The notes: generated by a model from the sequence alone, not told the origin. A stretch of 64,000 nt of DNA from CAIKOD01 sp035505975 (GCA_035505975.1 DATJQJ010000028.1:1-64000); one strand, 5' to 3'. Positions 8,844-17,785 are shown, counted from the stretch's first letter. Program-made: numbers and translations.

Positions 8844-9473
8844 ATGGGTTTACGGGAACTGCTGATACCACAGGACAGGATTTTTTTTGATTTATTCGAG
8901 AAACAGGTTGGGATCGTAAAAGAAAGCTCGGTCCAGCTCGTTGCACTCGCGGAAAATTTCACGGGTGTCAGCGAGAAACGCCATTCGATCGAGATGCTCG
9001 AGCACGAGGGCGACCAGGTGACCCATGACATCTACGAACAGCTGAACAGGACGTTCATCACGCCTCTCGACCCTGAAGAGATATCGGGGCTTGCCTCGGC
9101 CCTGGACGACGTCCTCGACTATATCGACGGTTCGGCCGAAAAAATGTTGTTTTACGGGATCTCCCATACCGACTCGCATATCGTCGAACTGGCAAAACTG
9201 ATCCACATGTCTGCCATCGAGCTCGAGGGGGCCGTGAAGGGTATCCGGGCTATCCGCAACCCAAAGTATATCGAAGAACGCTGCATCGAAGTCAACCGCC
9301 TTGAAAACCTTGCCGACGACGTATTAGCCCATGCCCTGATGGACCTTTTCAAGACGAACGACGCTATTTCGATTATCAAATACAAGGATATTTACGAGCA
9401 CCTTGAATCCGCAACCGACTATTGCGAAGATGTGGCAAATGTGTTGTCCGACATAGCAATCCGCCATTCCTGA
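8844..9473 (+). CDS. DUF47 (PhoU-like) phosphate transport accessory protein, second copy
   Basis: 209 residues from the ATG at 8844. An in-frame start at 8733 would add 37 residues with no family match and overlap the PiT stop, so it is rejected. It begins MGLRELLIPQDRIFFDLFE, as in DUF47 proteins, and carries the acidic helices EMLEHEGDQVTHDIYEQL and LDDVLDYIDGSAEKM. Same length and architecture as the first copy but clearly divergent, so the duplication is old. It is followed after 28 nt by its own PiT gene. Confidence 0.88.
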   Translation: MGLRELLIPQDRIFFDLFEKQVGIVKESSVQLVALAENFTGVSEKRHSIEMLEHEGDQVTHDIYEQLNRTFITPLDPEEISGLASALDDVLDYIDGSAEKMLFYGISHTDSHIVELAKLIHMSAIELEGAVKGIRAIRNPKYIEERCIEVNRLENLADDVLAHALMDLFKTNDAISIIKYKDIYEHLESATDYCEDVANVLSDIAIRHS

Positions 9474-9501
9474 CCCATTTTCCGATGAATGAGAGAGTAC
9501 T

Positions 9502-10527
9502 ATGCTGCCACCCACCGTTACGATTGTGATAATAACTATTATTATCGCCCTTGTTTTCGATTTTACGAACGGGTTTCATGATTCTGCAAATGCGATCTCC
9601 ACCGTGGTCTCGACAAAGGTGTTATCGCCCAGGAACGCCGTCGCGTTTGCTGCATTTTTCAATTTTATCGCGGCATTCGGGTTCGGAGTCGCGGTTGCGG
9701 ATACCATCAGCAATATCGTTGAAAAGTCAATAGTACCGGCAGACATCATTCCTTACATCGTTCTTGCCGCTCTCGGCGGGGCGATAATCTGGAATATCAC
9801 CACATGGATCTTCGGTCTCCCGACGTCTTCGTCCCACGCCCTGATCGGGGGCCTCGTCGGGGCCGGGATATCGGCTGCAGGTCTTGCGGCGATCCATTGG
9901 GCGACAGTCGAGATGGTAATCGTATTCATGTTTCTCTCGCCGATAATCGGCCTGCTTGTGGGTTTTATATTCATGATTGCCGTCCTGTGGATTACCAGGA
10001 GCGCCCAGAAGCATACCGCCGATAGCTATTTCAAGAAACTGCAGCTCGCCTCTGCAGGGGCATACAGTTTCTCACACGGGACGAACGACGCCCAGAAAAC
10101 GATGGGTATCATCATCCCCCTCCTGTTCAGCATAGGATATTACGGTGCCAACGTCGATCCGAACCACCTTCCGGTCCCTTTCTGGGTGATTATGGTATCA
10201 TACACGGTAATCGCGCTGGGAACCCTCTCCGGAGGCTGGAGGATCGTAAAAACCATGGGTTACAAGATCACGAGGCTCAGACCGGTCCACGGGTTTGCCG
10301 CAGAAACTGCCAGCGCCTCCACGATCATCGGGGCATCGGCATTTGGAATTCCCGTCAGCACGACCCAGGTGATATGCGCATCGATCATGGGGGTAGGGTC
10401 GAGCACCGGGACGAGTGCGGTGAAATGGGGTGTAGCCCGGAGTATCATGTGGGCCTGGATCCTGACGATACCGATAAGCGCCGCGATTGGTTTTATCGTC
10501 TTCGCCGTGTTCCGAAGTCTGGCCTGA
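9502..10527 (+). CDS. PiT-family inorganic phosphate transporter, second copy
   Basis: 341 residues, about 56 shorter than the first copy, mainly in the central loop. Signatures are NGFHDSANAISTVVSTKVLSP near the N-terminus and HGTNDAQKTMGI in the second half, close to the canonical PiT form. About ten membrane helices are visible, and a C-terminal PVSTTQVICASIMGVGSS segment is shared with the first copy. It should import phosphate with a cation. The gene ends the four-gene phosphate cluster and is followed by a T-rich run. Confidence 0.9.
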   Translation: MLPPTVTIVIITIIIALVFDFTNGFHDSANAISTVVSTKVLSPRNAVAFAAFFNFIAAFGFGVAVADTISNIVEKSIVPADIIPYIVLAALGGAIIWNITTWIFGLPTSSSHALIGGLVGAGISAAGLAAIHWATVEMVIVFMFLSPIIGLLVGFIFMIAVLWITRSAQKHTADSYFKKLQLASAGAYSFSHGTNDAQKTMGIIIPLLFSIGYYGANVDPNHLPVPFWVIMVSYTVIALGTLSGGWRIVKTMGYKITRLRPVHGFAAETASASTIIGASAFGIPVSTTQVICASIMGVGSSTGTSAVKWGVARSIMWAWILTIPISAAIGFIVFAVFRSLA

Positions 10528-10583
10528 TTAGAATATTGTGGAGCCAGGCGATGAATATCAGGTCGGTTAACGATGCGTGGCTG

Positions 10584-10609
10584 CGATTTTATTCATTTTT
10601 TTCAGTTTC
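10584..10609 (+). terminator. T-rich terminator after the phosphate cluster
   Basis: Two closely spaced T runs (ATTCATTTTTTTCAG, then TTTCTTTTG) begin about 57 nt past the second PiT stop. This is the type of U-rich signal used in archaeal FttA-assisted termination. Confidence 0.4.
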
Positions 10610-10670
10610 TTTTGAATTTCCCCAATATCTGGTCCTGTTGAATTCACCTGATATCTTATGGTATAACGTT

Positions 10671-10796
10671 GACAGAAGGGGTTTCACTCTTCCCTGTCCT
10701 ACCCATTGGATGGCGGCGACAGGGTTGATCCCGGTTAATTCCCTATCCCGCCGGGGTCGCCACCAGTTCCGGGGCGGAGTTTAGGGGGTGTCAGAT
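10671..10796 (+). repeat. Dispersed intergenic element, copy B
   Basis: About 125 bp in the same orientation as copy A. Shared blocks in order: GACAGAAGGGGTTTCAC, CCCTGTCCTACCCA, GACAGGGTTGATCCC, TTCCCTATCCCGCCGGGGTC, GCCACCAGTT, GGGGCGGAG and GTGTCAGA. The hairpin core is decayed compared with copies C and D. It occupies most of the 10528-10871 gap between the convergent PiT and endonuclease III genes; nothing else is visible there beyond the T-rich terminator. Confidence 0.7.
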
Positions 10797-10871
10797 ACCT
10801 CAAATCCCATTGTTATACCTGAGATGAAAACACAGGCAACGAAGGACACTTGCTCATAAAAAAACATTCAT

Positions 10872-11528
10872 CTATGCCCTTCTTTTAGAAAAAACGTCCC
10901 GGTAATACCTGCAATATCGGTTGATAACGCATTCAGGGCATTTCGGACGGCGGGCGATGCAGATGCGCCGCCCGTGGCTTATGAGAAGATCAGTAATTCT
11001 CCCCCACTGGGCCCTCGGGTACGCCTTCATCAGGTCCTGTTCGACAATCGCCGGGTCGTTCTTATCCGAGAACCCGACCAACTGTGAGAGCCGCAGTACA
11101 TGGGTATCCACGGCAACTCCTTCAGTTTTCCCGAAGGCGTGGAAAAGGACGATATTTGCCGTTTTCCGCCCCACACCGGGGATACGAAGGAGACCTTCCA
11201 TGGAATCAGGCACGGTCCCGCCGAAATCGCGGATGATTACCGAAGAAGCTTCGATTACCCGTTTTGCTTTCATGTGATAGAACCCTGTTTTGTGGATGAT
11301 TGACTCGACATCCCCGACGGGAGCCCGGGACAGGGCTTCTGCTGTTGGAAACCGGGTAAAAAGGGGGCCACTTACTTCATCGACTGCACGATCGGTCGTC
11401 TGGGCGGAGAGGATCGTGATGATCACTGCCTGGAACGGAGAGACCTTATGGCGCGGTTCTTCGCCCGCAGATGGATAAGCCTCATCGAGGGCGTGGAAAA
11501 TAGCCTTTGCCTTGTCCCTGCCGATCAT
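10872..11528 (-). CDS. nth: Endonuclease III (DNA glycosylase/AP lyase)
   Basis: 218 residues from the ATG at 11528, just downstream of an in-frame TTG; GGGAGTC lies upstream as a possible ribosome site. The helix-hairpin-helix LLRIPGVGRKTANIVL carries the catalytic lysine, and the catalytic aspartate is in AVDTHVLRLS. A C-terminal [4Fe-4S] site has the family spacing C-x6-C-x2-C-x5-C, starting CIARRPKC. It removes oxidised pyrimidines and cleaves the abasic site. It lies next to tRNA-Pro on the same strand. Length and motifs are normal. Confidence 0.93.
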   Translation of the reverse strand: MIGRDKAKAIFHALDEAYPSAGEEPRHKVSPFQAVIITILSAQTTDRAVDEVSGPLFTRFPTAEALSRAPVGDVESIIHKTGFYHMKAKRVIEASSVIIRDFGGTVPDSMEGLLRIPGVGRKTANIVLFHAFGKTEGVAVDTHVLRLSQLVGFSDKNDPAIVEQDLMKAYPRAQWGRITDLLISHGRRICIARRPKCPECVINRYCRYYRDVFSKRRA

Positions 11529-11571
11529 CAATCCAGACTCCCTAAAGGCGTTTAAGAGATAACAGAACTCA

Positions 11572-11646
11572 TGGGGTAGGGCGGATTCGAACCGCCGTCA
11601 AAGCGTCCCAAACGCTCTAGGATGGACCAGGCTACCCTACTACCCC
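11572..11646 (-). tRNA. tRNA-Pro (TGG)
   Basis: 75 nt on the minus strand: acceptor GGGGTAG pairs with CTACCCC, followed by discriminator A. The anticodon arm is GAGCG-TTTGGGA-CGCTT with anticodon TGG, and the T-arm is GGCGG-TTCGAAT-CCGCC. CCA is not encoded. It sits between nth and pyrH. Confidence 0.93.
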
Positions 11647-11728
11647 GGTACTGGATCTACACGTATGTCGGGGATTGTGAAATATTTACCGATTAATGGT
11701 CAGGATACGGGGGTTTATTTACGCGATA

Positions 11729-12436
11729 TTACAGGGGGAGAAGCCCGGCGTTTTCTTCTTCGGAAACAATTGTTCCTGAATGCCTGCCCACAATGACCGC
11801 TTCGTAGAGGTTATCCGGGGACCTGCCGTCAATCACCAGCAGGGGGATCCTGCTCCGTCGTATAATCCTGGCTGCGACCGGGTCCATCACGTTGTTCGAC
11901 CCGGCCCGGAGGTCGGTACTTCCCACAATTTCTGCAAGCTTTCCCGGGGTGAGGTGCGAGTATTTCAGAGCTTTCGGATCGGCCTTCGGATCGGCACTAT
12001 ATATCCCGTCCACGGAGGTAAGGTTTACGAGGAGGTCAGCCGAGGTTCTTTCGGCAAGAACCGCCGCAACCGCGTCGGTCGTCTGGGCAGGCGTTACCCC
12101 GCCCATTACGACGATTTTTCCCGACTCGGCATATTCAAGAGCATCAGCCTGGCCGATGGCGACTTTTGGATAGGCAGCCTGGCCAAGGCCTGCGAGGAGG
12201 AGGAACGCATTAAGCCGGGTAACCATAATGCCGATCTCATCGGCCGTGCCCTCGTCCGCCCCCGATACACGGGCCGCATCAATATAACGCCTGGCTTCCC
12301 CGCCTCCCCCGGTCACGACGAAAACACGGTGTTTCTCCCCGATTTTTTGCAATACCTGTGAATATTCACGGATGCGGTGGTCGCCGAGAGTCGGTACCAG
12401 CACGGATCCACCGAGGGAAATGACCAGTGTTTTCAT
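11729..12436 (-). CDS. pyrH: UMP kinase (archaeal PyrH)
   Basis: 235 residues of the amino-acid-kinase fold. It begins MKTLVISLGGSVLVP, the phosphate-binding start of the family, then shows VVTGGGGEARRYIDAAR, TDAVAAVLAER and the NLTSVDGIYSADPKADPKAL segment characteristic of archaeal UMP kinases. It phosphorylates UMP to UDP. Length is typical of the archaeal group, which lacks the longer bacterial N-terminus. It is upstream of tRNA-Pro and nth on the minus strand and divergent from the zinc ribbon/AmrS genes. Confidence 0.92.
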   Translation of the reverse strand: MKTLVISLGGSVLVPTLGDHRIREYSQVLQKIGEKHRVFVVTGGGGEARRYIDAARVSGADEGTADEIGIMVTRLNAFLLLAGLGQAAYPKVAIGQADALEYAESGKIVVMGGVTPAQTTDAVAAVLAERTSADLLVNLTSVDGIYSADPKADPKALKYSHLTPGKLAEIVGSTDLRAGSNNVMDPVAARIIRRSRIPLLVIDGRSPDNLYEAVIVGRHSGTIVSEEENAGLLPL

Positions 12437-12618
12437 TTTATAGACATGGGAAATTAGTCATTAATTAACCTGTTTGTCGCCGGCCCGAAAACCCCCCTGC
12501 GGCGATGTCGGATCGGTACCGGGGATGGAGACCCGGGAGTCGACGGAAGGCCATGGTAATTTCCCGGGATGGCAAACCAGGTGACCTTTGTATATTGGAA
12601 GAAACAATTGAAAGAACA

Positions 12619-12804
12619 ATGATCCTTTGCTGTCCCGTTTGCCAGAGCACCGAGATCTACGAGGTGATCGGTGGCTATGGCGGCCAGGTGTACCGGTGCA
12701 AGCACTGTGGTTACCGGGGGTCGCTTATCATGGAAGTAGACGAAGAAGACCTTCGTGAAGCACTTCGTGAACAGGATTCGGAGAGCGACGAAAAGCTTAC
12801 ATAG
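12619..12804 (+). CDS. Small zinc-ribbon protein
   Basis: 61 residues from the ATG at 12619 (start MILCCPVCQSTEIYEV). The frame is open further upstream to 12505, but that stretch is low in conservation-like features and has no domain, so the shorter start is chosen. Two CxxC pairs, CCPVC near the start and CKHC about 20 residues later, form a rubredoxin-like zinc ribbon. The rest is a short acidic tail (EVDEEDLREALREQDSESDE). Such proteins often bind nucleic acid or act as adaptors, but no specific function can be assigned. It lies 24 nt upstream of the AmrS-like gene and is probably cotranscribed. Confidence 0.7.
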   Translation: MILCCPVCQSTEIYEVIGGYGGQVYRCKHCGYRGSLIMEVDEEDLREALREQDSESDEKLT

Positions 12805-12828
12805 TTTTCATTCCCAGATGCGCGGTAC

Positions 12829-13845
12829 ATGCACGAGGCAGGCCTCTATGAAAAACTTCCGGAATCTGCCGTGAAATGCTCTCTTTGCGAGAACCGGTGC
12901 ACAATCCGGGAGGGCAAAGCCGGGATTTGCGGTGTCCGGGTGAACAGGAAGGGGGTCCTGTATGCCACGACCTATGGCATGGTCACGGCCGAAGCCGTCG
13001 ATCCGATCGAGAAAAAACCCCTCTTCCATTTTCTCCCGGGTACTCTCTGCTATTCACTCGGGTGCCTGGGCTGCAACTTCCATTGCGAACACTGCCAGAA
13101 CTGGCATATCTCCCGGGCTACGATGGAAACCGCAAGACCCTCCAGCCTGTCCCCGGAAGAGGCTGTATCGCATGCGATAGCCCGCGGGTGCCAAAGCATC
13201 GCGTGGACGTATAACGAGCCCACGATCTGGCATGAATATGCGCGTGATACGGGGCTCCTCGCCCGGCAGAAAGGGCTTGGAACGGTCTATGTGACGAACG
13301 GGTACATCACGGAAGCCGGCCTCCGCGATTTGCAGCCGATGCTGAACGCTTTCCGGGTTGACATCAAATCGTTTTCCGACGATTTCTACCGGAAGGTCTG
13401 CGGCGGTCGGCTCGAAGCGGTGCTCCAGTCCACGGCCCTGGCCCATACCCTCGGAATGCACGTAGAGGTCGTCAACCTGGTGATACCCGGGCTCAATGAC
13501 AGCCCCGGGGAGATCGACGCCCTGATCCGCTGGGTCATCGAGAACACCGGGGCAGATACGCCGGTCCATTTCACCCGGTTTCACCCGGATTACCAGATGA
13601 CCGACCGCAGCCCGACCCCTGTCCCGCTCCTTGAAAAGATCTACCGGAGGGCAAGAGAGCTGGGACTTCATTACCCCTATCTCGGGAACGTGTTCAACCA
13701 TCCGTACGAGAACACGTACTGCCCGCGTTGCGGGGAGCTTCTTATCGAAAGGTCGGGGTACACCGTAAATATCCGGAACCTTACCGGCCACAGCTGCAGC
13801 AGGTGCGGGGAGGAGATCGCAATTGTCACAAAAATCCCGGGATAA
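12829..13845 (+). CDS. amrS: AmmeMemoRadiSam-system radical SAM protein (AmrS-like)
   Basis: 338 residues. The radical SAM cluster motif is CX3CX2C at Cys82, Cys86 and Cys89, in the sequence GCNFHCEHCQNWHIS. It is preceded by an N-terminal cysteine cluster (Cys17, 20, 24, 34) and followed by two C-terminal CxxC pairs (CPRCGE and CSRCGE). This arrangement defines the AmrS family related to pyruvate-formate-lyase activating enzymes. It should bind SAM and a [4Fe-4S] cluster; the physiological substrate is not established. The usual MEMO and AMMECR1 partners are not in this window. Its 3' end overlaps the Mut7-C gene by 23 bases. Confidence 0.85.
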   Translation: MHEAGLYEKLPESAVKCSLCENRCTIREGKAGICGVRVNRKGVLYATTYGMVTAEAVDPIEKKPLFHFLPGTLCYSLGCLGCNFHCEHCQNWHISRATMETARPSSLSPEEAVSHAIARGCQSIAWTYNEPTIWHEYARDTGLLARQKGLGTVYVTNGYITEAGLRDLQPMLNAFRVDIKSFSDDFYRKVCGGRLEAVLQSTALAHTLGMHVEVVNLVIPGLNDSPGEIDALIRWVIENTGADTPVHFTRFHPDYQMTDRSPTPVPLLEKIYRRARELGLHYPYLGNVFNHPYENTYCPRCGELLIERSGYTVNIRNLTGHSCSRCGEEIAIVTKIPG

Positions 13846-14353
13846 CGCGTCAGCACAACGCTTTCTTGCGGACAGAATGCTCGGGACCCTCTGCAGGTAC
13901 CTGCGGTTTATGGGGTACGATACGGCGAGCGCAAACAGTATCGCCCCGGGAAATACGAGGGAGGATACGGTATTGCTCCAAAGGGCAGTTTCAGAAGGCA
14001 GGGTCCTCCTTACCCGCGACCGGGACCTGGCAAGGAGGGGAGGAAGTGCGGCAGTTCTTGTGACCGGTGGCGACGTGCTGCGCCAGGTCAGGCAGCTGGT
14101 CGATCTGGGACTCGTCGACCCGGAATTGCGCATGAACCGTTGTTCCCTTTGCAACGAACCGTTGAGGGTGGCCCATAAGAAGGAAGTCCATGAGTCCGGA
14201 TATGCGCCCGGGCATTGTTCTGGAGAAATAGCTTTTTTCTGGTGCCGGCACTGCCGCCGCCTGTACTGGATGGGGTCGCATGGGGAGGCTCTCAGGGAAC
14301 GCCTGAAGAGGGAACTTGAAGTCCCCGACGATTCCGGTTTCGGAACGTACTGA
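13823..14353 (+). CDS. Mut7-C RNase-domain protein with zinc ribbon
   Basis: 176 residues from a TTG at 13823. This start is chosen because the Mut7-C domain begins with RFLADRMLG, upstream of the first ATG at 13877, and GGAGGAG lies about 8 nt before the TTG. It is a PIN-fold Mut7-C domain with acidic Asp17 and the TRDRDLA motif (Asp66, Asp68), followed by a C-terminal zinc site with two pairs (Cys107/110 and Cys141/144). Relatives are predicted ribonucleases; the target RNA is unknown. It overlaps the AmrS gene, so translation is coupled and an operon zinc ribbon-amrS-mut7C is likely. Confidence 0.8.
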   Translation: MSQKSRDNASAQRFLADRMLGTLCRYLRFMGYDTASANSIAPGNTREDTVLLQRAVSEGRVLLTRDRDLARRGGSAAVLVTGGDVLRQVRQLVDLGLVDPELRMNRCSLCNEPLRVAHKKEVHESGYAPGHCSGEIAFFWCRHCRRLYWMGSHGEALRERLKRELEVPDDSGFGTY

Positions 14354-14359
14354 TCCGGA

Positions 14360-14755
14360 TCAGGACCTGCGGGTGTGGTGCTTCAGCCAGATCAGGTCAT
14401 CGCCTTCATAACGGAACGCCCGCATCCGGCTTACGGTCACCGGTGGTGGCACGTTCCGCACATCGGAATCCTGGGGGACGATCAGTGCAAGGTGCGAAAC
14501 TGACCTTGCTGCCGCCCGGGATGATAACTTGGCCGTCAGCTCCCGGATCAGTGCACCGCCGATCGTCTTTCCAAGGGAAACCCCCACGAAGACCACTTCA
14601 TTCTTTCCTCCGACCCTCTTTACGAAGGAATACAGTTCATCACCGTCGACCTTCACCGGTCCGGGCTGCAACGTCCAGCCCTCGCTCGAAGGATAATGCC
14701 TTTTCAGTTCCTTTTCTACGATGGCATGCATGATGTCGCTCGAAAATCCCATCAT
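14360..14755 (-). CDS. Conserved hypothetical protein
   Basis: 131 residues from the ATG at 14755; an in-frame TTG precedes it and GGAGTG lies about 11 nt upstream. I do not recognise the family. It is soluble with mixed alpha/beta character: an N-terminal helix (DIMHAIVEKELKRHY), a strand pair around GDELYSFVKRVGGKNEVVFVGVSLGKTIGGALIREL, and a C-terminus rich in basic residues (KHHTRRS). The layout of helix, then strands with a VVFVGVSLG turn, could suit a small nuclease-like or nucleotide-binding fold, but no catalytic motif is clear. It is convergent with the Mut7-C gene, 6 nt apart. Confidence 0.65.
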   Translation of the reverse strand: MMGFSSDIMHAIVEKELKRHYPSSEGWTLQPGPVKVDGDELYSFVKRVGGKNEVVFVGVSLGKTIGGALIRELTAKLSSRAAARSVSHLALIVPQDSDVRNVPPPVTVSRMRAFRYEGDDLIWLKHHTRRS

Positions 14756-15087
14756 CAATCACATTCACTCCATTACTGCTCCGCAGTTATACATGTTTCC
14801 CAGGCGTCCCTGTAACGCGGGCACTGCGGTGCTTTAATTTTCCAATTCATGTCATGACAATTGATTTTAGGGGGACTTTCTCCATTTCACCCCGGCCGGT
14901 AAGGTATTTCAAAGCCAGGAGGTTTCAGGGGCCCATGGGCCTTTGCCTGCAACTCCTTCATCCAAAACCAGGACGGAACCCGTTTCCCGGGATAGGCTTT
15001 ATAGTCCCCAACTTAACCAGTATACAGTATTTACGGAACATACCGGTGCGGTGACCGGCGTAGTTCCGGAGGAGGACCGGGTTTTTC
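14756..15087. other. Intergenic region upstream of ppk1
   Basis: 332 nt between divergent genes. A TATA-like GGCTTTATAGTCC lies near 14994-15006 and GGAGGAGG near 15068-15075, giving a leader of roughly 60 nt for ppk1. A 10-bp palindrome TGTCATGACA at about 14850 is the only other sign of a regulatory site. No reading frame convinces. Confidence 0.4.
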
Positions 15088-17229
15088 ATGAAACGGGATT
15101 TTATGGACCAGTCAAGGATGTATATCAACAGGGAACTGAGCTGGGTTCGGTTTAACGAGCACGTTCTGGACGAGGCAGCAGATACGAGGCACCCCCTCCT
15201 TGAACGACTGAAATTCCTGGCGATCTTCGCCAATAACCTCGATGAATTCTTTATGATCAGGGTATCGGGGCTGCAACGGCAGGTTTCGAGCGGTGTCCTC
15301 GAGGCGCCGCCGGACGGTATGAGCCCGTCGGCACAACTGGCTGCCATCCACGATCAACTGGCGCCACTCCTCAAGACCCAGTCCGAATGCCTTAATAACG
15401 ACCTTATCCCTGCTTTGCGTAACGAAGGCATCGGGATATGCACGTATGACCAGCTTTCACCCGGGGAACGGGAAACGCTCTCCGGACAGTTCGAAAAAGA
15501 AATATTCCCGGTCCTGACGCCGCTGGCATTCGACAAGTCTCACCCGTTCCCGTTTATCTCGAACCTCTCCTTAAACCTGGCAATCGTCGTCAGAGACCCT
15601 GCGCGAAAAGAGGAATTATTTGCGAGGATCAAAGTCCCGACCGGCCTGTTCCCCCGCCTTATGCTTGTACCCCCCGAGCCTTCGGTGCAAAAACCGGAGA
15701 AACCGAATTTACGCTTCATATTTCTCGAAGAACTGATCATCGCCCACCTCGGGGCACTCTTCCCGGGAATGGAAGTCGTGGCTGCATACCCGTTCAGGGT
15801 TACGCGGGATGCAGACTTCGAGATCGAAGAAGACGAGGCGTCCGACCTTTTAACAGCGGTTGAGGAGAGCGTCGGCCTCCGGCGGACCGGGTCCCCTATC
15901 AGGGTGGAGGTCTCGTGCTCGATGCCTGCCGGGATATGCGGCATGCTATCGTCGAAACTTGGGATTAGCCCGGATTTGTTTTACCAGGTAGACCCCCCCG
16001 TGGGGATGGCTGATCTCATGCAGCTCTATGGCATCGACCGGCCCGATTTGAAAGACCCGCCATTTATCCCCTCAGTACCCTCATCGTTCGAGGGGGAGGC
16101 CGATATCTTCGCCGCCATAAAAAAGAGCGATATCCTGTTGTTCCACCCCTACGATAGCTTCTCGCCAGTCGTATCGTTTCTCGCACAGGCCGCGAAAGAC
16201 CCGGATGTCCTCGCAATAAAAATGACCATGTACCGGGTCGGGCCCAATTCCCCGATTGTCGACGCACTTATGGAAGCCCGTGAAAACGGCAAGGTAGTCG
16301 CAGCGATCATTGAACTGAAGGCGAGGTTTGACGAGGAGAATAATATCGGCTGGGCCAGGGCCCTCGAGCAGGCCGGTGTCCATGTGGTGTACGGGATATC
16401 CGGCCTGAAAGTCCATGCCAAGGTGTGCATGGTGGTCAGGAAGGAGAAAGACGGCATTACCCGGTACCTTCACCTCGGGACCGGTAACTATAACGCGGCC
16501 ACAAGCCGTATTTACACAGATCTCGGCCTTTTCACGTGTGACCAGGTGATCGGGGCTGATGTAGCCGATGTCTTTAACACGCTAACCGGATATTCGGCCC
16601 TCCATGCATACCGGTCGCTGCTCGTGGCGCCGGTATCTATCAGGAGTGGTATCCTCCAGAGGATCGAACGCGAGATAGAGCACCAGAAACAGCATGGAGA
16701 CGGGCATATCATTTTCAAGATCAATGCCCTGGCAGACAGGGAATGCATTGATGCGCTGTACCGGGCTTCCCAGGCCGGCGTCAGGGTCGACCTCCAGGTA
16801 AGGGGGATCTGTTGTTTAAGACCTGGGATCCCTAAGGTTAGCGACAGGATAACGGTAACGACCATAGTAGGCCGGTTTCTCGAACACCCCCGCATCTTCT
16901 ACTTCAGGAACGGCGGGGCCGAGGAAGTGCTGCTGGGAAGCGCCGACCTGATGCCCAGAAACCTCGATCGCCGCGTTGAAGTCCTGTTCCCCATCGACAA
17001 CCTGGGTATCAGGCGATCGGTCATCGATACGATCCTGAAGGTGCAGATGGCCGATACCGTGAATGCGAGGAAATTGCACGCAGACGGGAGTTACGAACGG
17101 GAAAAACCTGATGAAGGAGAGGAGCCATGCGATGCACAGGCCTGGTTCATCAGGCACCGGGGAGTCTGGCATGAGAAACAGAAGGCCGGAAAAAAAATTT
17201 CCCAAAAGACCAGGCAGCCGGTAAAATAA
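15088..17229 (+). CDS. ppk1: Polyphosphate kinase 1
   Basis: 713 residues, full length for the family. It starts with the N-terminal helical domain signature YINRELSWVRFNEHVLDEA (about 11-29). The two catalytic histidines are His443 (GLKVHAKVC, the autophosphorylated residue) and His462 (LHLGTGNYN), 19 residues apart as in the bacterial enzyme. The C-terminal phospholipase-D-like halves follow. It transfers the ATP gamma phosphate to a growing polyphosphate chain, at or near the membrane. GGAGGAGG lies 12 nt before the ATG; a start at 15103 is also possible. It lies within 5 kb of the phosphate-uptake cluster and of ppx/gppA, pointing to local polyphosphate metabolism. Confidence 0.93.
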   Translation: MKRDFMDQSRMYINRELSWVRFNEHVLDEAADTRHPLLERLKFLAIFANNLDEFFMIRVSGLQRQVSSGVLEAPPDGMSPSAQLAAIHDQLAPLLKTQSECLNNDLIPALRNEGIGICTYDQLSPGERETLSGQFEKEIFPVLTPLAFDKSHPFPFISNLSLNLAIVVRDPARKEELFARIKVPTGLFPRLMLVPPEPSVQKPEKPNLRFIFLEELIIAHLGALFPGMEVVAAYPFRVTRDADFEIEEDEASDLLTAVEESVGLRRTGSPIRVEVSCSMPAGICGMLSSKLGISPDLFYQVDPPVGMADLMQLYGIDRPDLKDPPFIPSVPSSFEGEADIFAAIKKSDILLFHPYDSFSPVVSFLAQAAKDPDVLAIKMTMYRVGPNSPIVDALMEARENGKVVAAIIELKARFDEENNIGWARALEQAGVHVVYGISGLKVHAKVCMVVRKEKDGITRYLHLGTGNYNAATSRIYTDLGLFTCDQVIGADVADVFNTLTGYSALHAYRSLLVAPVSIRSGILQRIEREIEHQKQHGDGHIIFKINALADRECIDALYRASQAGVRVDLQVRGICCLRPGIPKVSDRITVTTIVGRFLEHPRIFYFRNGGAEEVLLGSADLMPRNLDRRVEVLFPIDNLGIRRSVIDTILKVQMADTVNARKLHADGSYEREKPDEGEEPCDAQAWFIRHRGVWHEKQKAGKKISQKTRQPVK

Positions 17230-17270
17230 GGGAAACTCCTGTCCCTTACTTTCACCCCGTGGTGAAAAGA

Positions 17271-17279
17271 TTATTTTTA
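17271..17279 (+). promoter_or_regulatory. TATA box of the ruvCAB operon
   Basis: TTATTTTTA is centred about 25 nt before the ruvC ATG at 17300, with no Shine-Dalgarno, so the ruvC mRNA is probably leaderless. Confidence 0.5.
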
Positions 17280-17299
17280 CAAGGGTCCATTGTTGCATA

Positions 17300-17785
17300 A
17301 TGGCGGAAGAACCGGTTATGGTAGTGGGAATCGACCCGGGGCTGGCGCGGGTCGGCTACGGGGTTCTCAAAAAGACAGGAAACAAGACTGAATACATCTC
17401 GCACGGGTGCATTACCACCAATGGTGCAACTTCCCACGAGGTACGGTTAAAACAGATATACGAAGAAATAACAGACCTGTTCCATTGCCGGGAGCCCGGG
17501 TTTGCCGCAGTCGAAAAGCTGTTTTTTACGAAGAACATTACCTCTGCGATGGGTGTTGCGGAAGTAAGGGGCGTAATACTTCTCGCGTGCGCAGAGAAAG
17601 CCATCCCTGTGTACGAATACACCCCAAACCAGGTAAAACAAGCCGTGACCGGGTCGGGCCGGGCTGACAAGAAACAGGTCCAGGAGATGATAAAGAGGCT
17701 CCTGCACCTCGATGCGGTCCCGACACCAGACGACGCAGCCGACGGGCTGTCTATCGCCCTCTGCCACATCAACCGGATGAGGTGA
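17300..17785 (+). CDS. ruvC: Holliday junction resolvase RuvC
   Basis: 161 residues. All four catalytic acids are visible: Asp12 in GIDPGLARVGYG, Glu72 in AVEKLFFTKN, and Asp145 and Asp148 in DDAADGLSIALCH. It cuts Holliday junctions symmetrically as a dimer. Archaea normally use Hjc for this, and RuvC is bacterial in origin, so this gene came by transfer (inference from family distribution). It is the first gene of a ruvC-ruvA-ruvB operon, with ruvA starting 4 nt after its stop. Base composition and codon use look like those of neighbours, so the transfer is not recent. Confidence 0.93.
   Translation: MAEEPVMVVGIDPGLARVGYGVLKKTGNKTEYISHGCITTNGATSHEVRLKQIYEEITDLFHCREPGFAAVEKLFFTKNITSAMGVAEVRGVILLACAEKAIPVYEYTPNQVKQAVTGSGRADKKQVQEMIKRLLHLDAVPTPDDAADGLSIALCHINRMR

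Noticed and set aside
12480..12550. Possible decayed copy of the dispersed element near 12.5 kb
   Set aside because: The resemblance is limited to a hairpin-like stretch (GGGGATGGAGACCCGGGAG); block order is not preserved.
12505..12618. N-terminal extension of the small zinc-ribbon protein
   Set aside because: The extension is Arg/Gly-rich with no conserved pattern; the ATG at 12619 starts directly at the ribbon.
13054..14154. Long minus-strand open frame (366 codons) opposite AmrS and Mut7-C
   Set aside because: It is antisense to two genes with recognisable motifs and shows no domain.
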